DNA of 64,000 nt from Artocarpus heterophyllus (Eukaryota; Streptophyta; Magnoliopsida; Rosales; Moraceae), in contig CM046339.1 in NCBI GenBank assembly GCA_025403435.1, positions 3,798,212-3,862,211 of the forward strand, in the 5' to 3' direction. Under the pieces are notes generated by a model, which ran no database searches, was not told where the DNA came from, and was given only the letters and a program-made list of their open reading frames with translations. The translations under genes and the position numbers were made by a program. The first letter of the stretch is position 1, and each line of letters opens with the position of its first letter. Below, piece by piece: positions 58,353 to 64,000 of this stretch.

Positions 58353-59387
58353 CTACAATAAAGAATCATATACTAAACATAAGCAAACATATAATAATAA
58401 TTTAGTAAGATAACACAATCATGTAAAAAAAATACAAATGTGTTTATATGTCAAAACCTTGAAAATATCACAACCTTACAACGATAATTCCCAACTTAGA
58501 ATTCAACAAGCTCCTAGGGGAGTCATGCCAAATTCAATTAGGAACATGGATCCCCTCCTAATTAATATATGCCATCTAGGACCCGTATGATCCAGCATAT
58601 ATTAATAATCGTTTCTTTGGCCATTAATTTTATTAACAGAGCTCTTATGGGAGGTTAACAATAAAATTAACGTGAGTGTATAACCATCATTTCAATATTT
58701 TATCCATGATTTATAATCACCACCTAGGGGTGTGCAACCATAAATCATGCAAAAATACCTTATCCTCTCAGAGATCCAATCTGGTAAATGATAGAAATCC
58801 CTTCCTAGGGGTCGGGACCACCATGTTCTGCCTATGGACCAACGATGGAGGCCTTAGGTCCTCTCCTCGAAAACCTTCTCCCACTCAATCTTTTGAAATC
58901 AAGGTTTTATTTTAAGAATATGCATGAACAATTTTAATATGTGCGGCACTCCCTATTCTATATGACATGTTATCAATATACATGGCAAATCATTTTATAA
59001 TGCAGACAAGCAAAGCTACAAGCAAAATAATAAATAACCGTAATATTATGGCTCCACCCTAGAGAATAGAAAACTAAGATTACAAGAGAATAATCGAGAC
59101 ATATTATCGATTCTTCATCCTTGAATCCTCAAGCTGTATCATTCTTCATGTAATTCTCATCTTCAAGTCTTCAATCCCGTATGAATCAAATAATTCATAT
59201 TTCTGGTCATATCCAAATTTAATGTTTCTCAGAATTATCCCAAAAAATAATATTAAAACTGCATCAAAAAAACTACACCTTTTTTGAAAATTTTCCAATT
59301 GTCGGTCGGCAGGCCGATCTGGGTAATCGGCCTACCGGTCATGCTCATTGGTCTACCAATCAGGAAGATCGGCCTGTCGACTCATGA
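58353..59387 (-). other. Copia C leader, probable intron
   Basis: Noncoding. It holds recurrent palindrome-like CCTAGG elements (CTCCTAGGGGAG at 58511, CACCACCTAGGGGTGTG at 58719, CTTCCTAGGGGTCGGG at 58801). Near the 5' LTR it has GGCAGGCC and GGCCTACC units in both orientations (59300-59385). With the donor-like AAG|GTTAGT in the 5' LTR (59431), the putative intron is 59431-58353. No primer-binding site is visible next to the LTR. Confidence 0.5.
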
Positions 59388-61297
59388 AAGTTTGACATGC
59401 TATATGCATAAATTAACCAGATCTTACTAACCTTTGTATGCGAAAAACTCTCGTAAAATGTGAGGAGAAGTTACGTTCTAGAAGAGCCTCTACCAACTAG
59501 TCTTCTTTGCTATTCTCTATCCATGATCAGAATGAGTGTGGGCTCACACATACAGCTCTTCTGCTAGGTGACTCTCCTTCCAACCAATCGAGAGAACCCA
59601 AAGCTAGTGTTCATGATTTGTGAACAAAAGCTCTCAGTGAGTTTTTCAAATTCTCACCAATAGAGTATTACTCTTAATCTCTTAACTGATCTCTTCTCTA
59701 AGTAACTCTTAAGACTTACTCCCTTTATATAAAGATTGGTCCTAGGGTCAGTCCTTATCAGATTAGGTCTCAAAAACTCGAAATAGAATCAAGTTTGGAT
59801 CAATATCTAATAAGATCCATGTAGAAATGCGTGATCTTATCCTTCGTTGATCGGAAGGCCGAACTGCCGAATAAAAATCTCACGAATCTTTTATTTTCCA
59901 CTCGAGATTCTATAAGATAAAGTCTCAGTTTTAATTTAAATAACCCAATAAAAAAATTATCTGATCAAAACAACTTTATCTAGATAATCTCTAAGAAAAT
60001 AAATCAATTCCCAATAATTCTACAAGTTTATCTTGACCTAATTTATCTAAAGTTAAATCAACCAATAAACAGACAAGAATTATTCGATCCTAATAATTCA
60101 ACAAGTTTATCGTGAATCAATTTTATCACAAAATTAATTCAACCAATAAATAGACATGAATTATCTGATTCTTCCAAATTTTAACCAATCTGATAAACTC
60201 AACATAAGTCACCAATTATTAGAAAAGTACGTCGTGTCGTTACAGAAAGTTGTAAGCTAGCAAAGGGGACCAAATGGACCTATATAGTTTAAGCTCCCGA
60301 TAATTATGAAACCCAATATCCTAGATATACATTTCATAATTATCAACTCTAACGCTACTCCACTAAAAGCTTGGAGCTGCACTGTCGAACCACATAGAAT
60401 TACGAAGCTCGTATAGCTAAGTCTCCACGACATATCATAGTGTATCATATCCCCATATGATAATCCATAATCGGCTTAAAGACAAGTTCTGTATTACCTC
60501 CTGATTATTTTTATCTTACGTTCCATTATCTCACCATCAGAAAACTAACCATTCAAAGACAGTATACCATTCGGTTACACCTATGTATCGAAATGGTTGA
60601 GCGCTCTAGTTTTTCAATTACAGGATAATGTATATAAGAGGATATCATTACTCCTAAAGAGGAGCTATGGATTCTATATCAATGAATAATAGGTCTATGC
60701 CATGAAGAGTCATGCCTCCAATGCACCGGCATGCATACCACTATTAAGATGTGGGTATCACCCTTTGGTACATCAAACGACACAAGCCAAGACAACGGGC
60801 CCACTATTCATCTCAGGATTAAGATACAACACAAATGATTGTCTAAAGTGAATTGATTTGCCGATACAGAATTATTAATCCAAATCAATTCATTTTATGT
60901 CCCGATCCAACACATCGTCACCTACGACAACATGCCAATGTTTATATTCACGGAGTCCACCTCCGATGGTCAAGACAAACCATCTCCCAAAAGGGATATA
61001 GACAATATAACTATCTTTGCATGAATAAAGCGCTCAACTTTATTCCCTCGACTGCGGATCGTATGATTTAGACCATCACCTTAAGAATCGTGTCTTCTGC
61101 ATAATCCGTCCATCATATGTCCAATTCTTAGGGTTTAGATCGACAGTCTCAGACTTTTGTTTGCTTAACATGCATTCAACAAATATAAACGTAAAAAGGA
61201 CAATATTTGGTATATAAATAATAAATAAATTCTTTTTTGATAAAATTGTCTCCAAAAACTTATTACATTTTACTCCTTAGAGCATACATGTCTAACA
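59388..61297 (-). repeat. 5' LTR of copia C, truncated at its inner end
   Basis: It matches 52220-54190 but lacks the counterpart of 52151-52219. In its place the sequence at 59300-59387 has GGCAGGCC-type units. Only one GGCAGGCC unit remains near 59850, against four in the other LTR. Confidence 0.88.
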
Positions 61298-61833
61298 AAA
61301 ACGTGGAGGTGTTTTTAAGCACTTCCTCTACATACTTGTTTGTAGGATATGTGGCTCACCCATTAAAGTGTTTAATAGGTGGTTTTTAAATATAAAAATT
61401 AATTGAAATTAATAGTTTACTACTCAGTTATAAAAGAAAGAGATACTAGTTATCTCAGATCTGATATACGTGATATTTTTTAGAGTATCCAAAAGAGGAA
61501 AAGATGAGAGTTATTTTCTTTTGAAAAACAAGATCTACTAACTCATGTGTTGAGTACATAGTATATCCAAAAAAAGTGTGAGATTATTCATTCTTACAGA
61601 TTGATGTCCACTCGTTATTTTATTGGTATGGAGGCTTGGCTTGAAAGATGTGGTGTCAAAAAGAAAAGCTATGATACCCTAATAGGTCTCAAAAGGTTTG
61701 GAACAAATTCTTCAAGCTTTCTATTTTTAATTAAAATTATATAGCTATTTCTAGTAAACAAAGTTTTTTCTAAAATTTTTTGTTTATCAATCGATTCATC
61801 TTTTCCACTATGTTTTCAAATTTAATTTCAACA
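61298..61833 (+). repeat. 3' LTR of copia A, part 2
   Basis: It starts with the second AAAAC target copy and resumes at the position of the copia A LTR expected from 36410-36946 (CGTGGAGGTGTTTTTAAGC versus CTTGGATGTGCTTTTAAGC). It ends TTTAATTTCAACA, followed by CGTTG. Confidence 0.9.
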
Positions 61834-61838
61834 CGTTG

Positions 61839-62935
61839 CCAGAACAAAACTCTGTAAAAACTCTGTGGACTCTACTACATATATATATATATATATATTG
61901 TAAAAAAACAACCGACCATTTTTACATCCTCAAGCATTAACATATAGCATTCAAATTAATAGGGGAGCAATTTTTTTACAAGAAGCAGTCGACCCTACAT
62001 ATATATGTTTAAGATATATAAGTGAAATGTTAGAAGAAAATATATCTCTATAACATATTTGAGAATTAAAGATCACATTAAAATTGCAAGAGCACCATGG
62101 TAATCAAAATTGAGGCTGCAATGGAAAAACAAGATTCAGCGTTTATGGAGGCAGTATGCCCAGCTTTGAGGAGTACCTCAGCTCTAGACCAAGGCAACTC
62201 TGACACAGCGCACGGCTATCGAATTTTTATGAGAAAAATAGGTGTAGTGCACCTAGCACTGCAGCACCAAAACGCTAGCACTGCAGCACTCTTGCGAGCT
62301 AATTTATAGTGAAAAATGTGTTCTTTAGAGATGTAACGAGCCGATGTAATCATGGGTTGCATACTTTCATACTAACCTGGGCATTCATTAGCAACGGACA
62401 TATATGTTGTAGTAGTTACATTGATACATGAATAGACACCTTTACAAATAAAGAGATATCTTTACAATTAAAGAGGTATCTTTATGTAAAGGTTGTATGA
62501 GTTGAACCGGTTATACCCATTCATGAAATAACATCCCTATCAATTGCTAAGCTCTAGAATTATTACAAAATTTATATCTTGTTCTCAAACACTATATTAT
62601 TGTTAGATATTGTGTTCAAGTATTTTGGGGGTAATTTGCTATAAAACTTGTTAACAAATTTTGAGAAGTGAGGGCAAATAAAACCTTTAAGGAAAGAGTT
62701 CATGCAAGCTCGAATATGTTTTCATTTTTCAAAATTTCTTAGCCTCCATATGCTCTAACATAGAAGCCCTTGTATCTGTTGGACAATAGATCGGTGGCGT
62801 CGTCTATATACCACACATATCAATTACAAAAATTGCACTCTAAATAGGTAGATATCAATTCAACGCAATAACATATTACTTGAAAGTCGTTAGTTAAAAA
62901 AAAAAACATCTTTAAGATAAATAAGGGTCTATAAA
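61839..62935. other. Gene-free stretch right of copia A
   Basis: A TA microsatellite (about 61879-61899), a short duplicated CTAGCACTGCAGCAC motif (62252-62290), and the right arm of repeat X (62428-62693). The 70-codon ORF at 62097-62309 resembles nothing I know. Confidence 0.6.
62428..62693 (-). repeat. Dispersed repeat X, right arm
   Basis: Inverted, diverged copy of 191-463, about 62 kb away. Shared blocks include GGGGGTAATTTG and GGGCAAATAAAACC on the plus strand here. Confidence 0.6.
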
Positions 62936-64000
62936 TGTCACAACCCGCCTTTTTTAGGCTGTGATAAACATTTTCTTACTTACATATATGCGAAAACTTA
63001 GGAAAGAAATTTTTTTTTTCCACATACAAAAATTAATACCTTTGCAAAATATAAATATATATATCTATTTACTTAACTCGCTTGTTCGTACATTACTGGT
63101 ATTAGCAACTTTGAAAACACAAATATATACTTGTATTTACATAAACAACCATTCTTATATAATACCATTTTCTAAACCTTACATTTCAAAACAACATAAA
63201 ATATGTTACAGCAGAAACATACAGCAGTAGATTCTTTACCCAATCTACACACTAATCATCCCTCTGCTAGCTCATCAATAGAATTATTCTGACATTCTCG
63301 TCAGAATACCTACAGCATGAAATACTTAATAAGCTTATGCCCAGTAAGTTCCATATAACCTATATGCACGTTCAATAAAATGCATGATCTCATTATGCTT
63401 TCTTATAAACTTTCTTTATCATTATCATTTCTTATCTTTAACTAGGGCCCAAGTGTTCGTACCATTGCAACTTAGGTCTAGGTAACACTGTGACCATACT
63501 GTATTCTTAAACTCCTCTTGAGTTAGTAGTCGGTATGACACTTTTCTTAGCTTTTGGTGATATAATTACCAGTCCATTTATTATGGTTATCATACTATTC
63601 ATGAAGTGATAAACACATGTTATACATAAAACATAAATACTCTTGTATGATATAGTACACATAGGTACATACTTTATATACACACAGGTACTTAACATAA
63701 TATACACACAGGTACGTATCATAATATACGTACAGGTACATGTCATAATATATGCACAGGTACATGTCATAATATACGCACAGGTATTTATTCCGTATAC
63801 TCACGGGTATACACTAATGTACTTATAGGTATTCATGTCATTGCATACACACAGGTATACACCATGGTATATACACAGGTATATATACATATATGTATCA
63901 TATTTTATACCTACAATTTCATATTGTAGGTGGGATGGGTACTTAATTGATTTCGTGTACTGCGCAAATCAACCTCGATTTCCTCTCTCCTAGGCTTCTA
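62936..64000 (-). repeat. Chromovirus-like LTR, left part, runs off the window
   Basis: It starts TGTCACAACCCGCC, comparable with TGTCACGCCCCGG at the left edge of the Tekay-type LTR. The following stretch has matching landmarks in the same order, such as a GCCCAGTAAG/CTCAGTAGG-like segment near 63340. By analogy it is the 3' LTR of a minus-strand element or a solo LTR. Its end is outside the window. Confidence 0.55.
63640..63890 (+). repeat. 24-bp minisatellite ACACAGGTACAT
   Basis: About ten imperfect units of ATAATATACACACAGGTACA-type sequence with a period near 24 bp, clearest at 63695-63790. It lies inside the LTR-like sequence. The ORFs across it on both strands are products of the repeat. 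Confidence 0.85.

Larger units (their letters stand above)
52151..61297 (-). mobile_element. Copia C: Ty1/copia nested in the copia A 3' LTR
   Basis: 9147 bp on the minus strand with target duplication AAAAC (52146-52150 and 61298-61302). In element orientation the LTRs start TGTTAGACATGT; the intact one ends TTTTTCCAACA. Domain order on the minus strand is gag, zinc knuckle, integrase, RT, RNase H, purine tract, 3' LTR. Coding is broken by stops and a 233-bp tandem duplication. The 5' LTR lacks its end and primer site. LTR divergence is several percent by eye. Confidence 0.93.
34766..61833 (+). mobile_element. Copia A: 27-kb nested Ty1/copia element
   Basis: One Ty1/copia element bounded by the 5-bp duplication CGTTG (34761-34765 and 61834-61838). 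The LTR ends are TGTTGGAATTAGT and AATT(C)CAACA. The 5' LTR is 34766-36946 and the 3' LTR is 50468-52150 plus 61298-61833. Copia B sits in the leader and copia C in the 3' LTR. Without them A is about 10.9 kb. Pol has an internal deletion and a foreign integrase segment. Its LTRs differ more than those of B or C, as the nesting order requires. Confidence 0.92.

Noticed and set aside
62097..62309. 70-codon ORF
   Set aside because: No family resemblance, and it includes a duplicated CTAGCACTGCAGCAC motif; probably chance.
63507..63828. ORFs on both strands with CVYIM-like repeats
   Set aside because: They are direct translations of the 24-bp minisatellite.
1..64000. Host protein-coding gene, tRNA or rRNA gene
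   Set aside because: Every recognisable coding stretch belongs to a transposable element, and I found no convincing tRNA cloverleaf. The tRNA-like strings are primer-binding sites.

Overview
This window is plant nuclear DNA, most likely from a eudicot, and consists almost entirely of transposable elements; I see no host protein-coding gene, rRNA or tRNA gene. The evidence is AT-rich intergenic DNA, plant-type Ty3/gypsy lineages (a chromodomain Tekay/Del-like element and a Tat element with a second, plant-type RNase H), long-LTR Ty1/copia elements primed from initiator tRNA-Met, and a CACTA (En/Spm) transposon. Layout: 1-168 is the end of a chromovirus-like LTR. 169-2050 is noncoding repeat-derived DNA. 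2051-11098 is a young, nearly intact Tekay-type element on the minus strand (TSD TATAT, LTRs about 99% alike, three in-frame stops in one gag-pol frame). 11104-12967 holds the rest of the interrupted repeat and a probable hAT-type MITE. 12968-26814 is an old Tat-lineage element on the plus strand, full of stops, with a CACTA element (20113-25863, TSD ACA) inserted in its antisense ORF. 26815-30667 holds copia fragments, including a 5'-truncated relative of copia A with its 3' LTR. 30668-34760 is AT-rich and gene-free. 34766-61833 is one 27-kb copia element (A, TSD CGTTG). Copia B (37682-44642, TSD ACGGG) sits in its leader and copia C (52151-61297, TSD AAAAC, minus strand) in its 3' LTR. 61839-64000 holds noncoding DNA, a diverged inverted copy of the repeat at 191-463, and the start of another chromovirus-like LTR. 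Order of events: A and Tat are oldest (visibly diverged LTRs), B and C are younger and lie inside A, and the Tekay element is youngest. None looks autonomous, because every coding region carries stops, frameshifts, deletions or rearrangements. The most interesting observations are: (1) all four gag-bearing Tekay and copia elements have a splice-donor-like site in the LTR and an acceptor-like site just before the gag ATG, which suggests a leader intron that removes the primer-binding site; (2) a Tat-type integrase segment is embedded in the copia A reverse transcriptase; (3) part of gag and protease is precisely inverted in copia B; (4) a roughly 20-bp-spaced GGCCTGCC/GGCAGGCC array is shared by the LTRs of unrelated Ty3 and Ty1 elements. 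All divergence figures are eye counts, and lineage names rest on motifs read from the sequence rather than on database searches.
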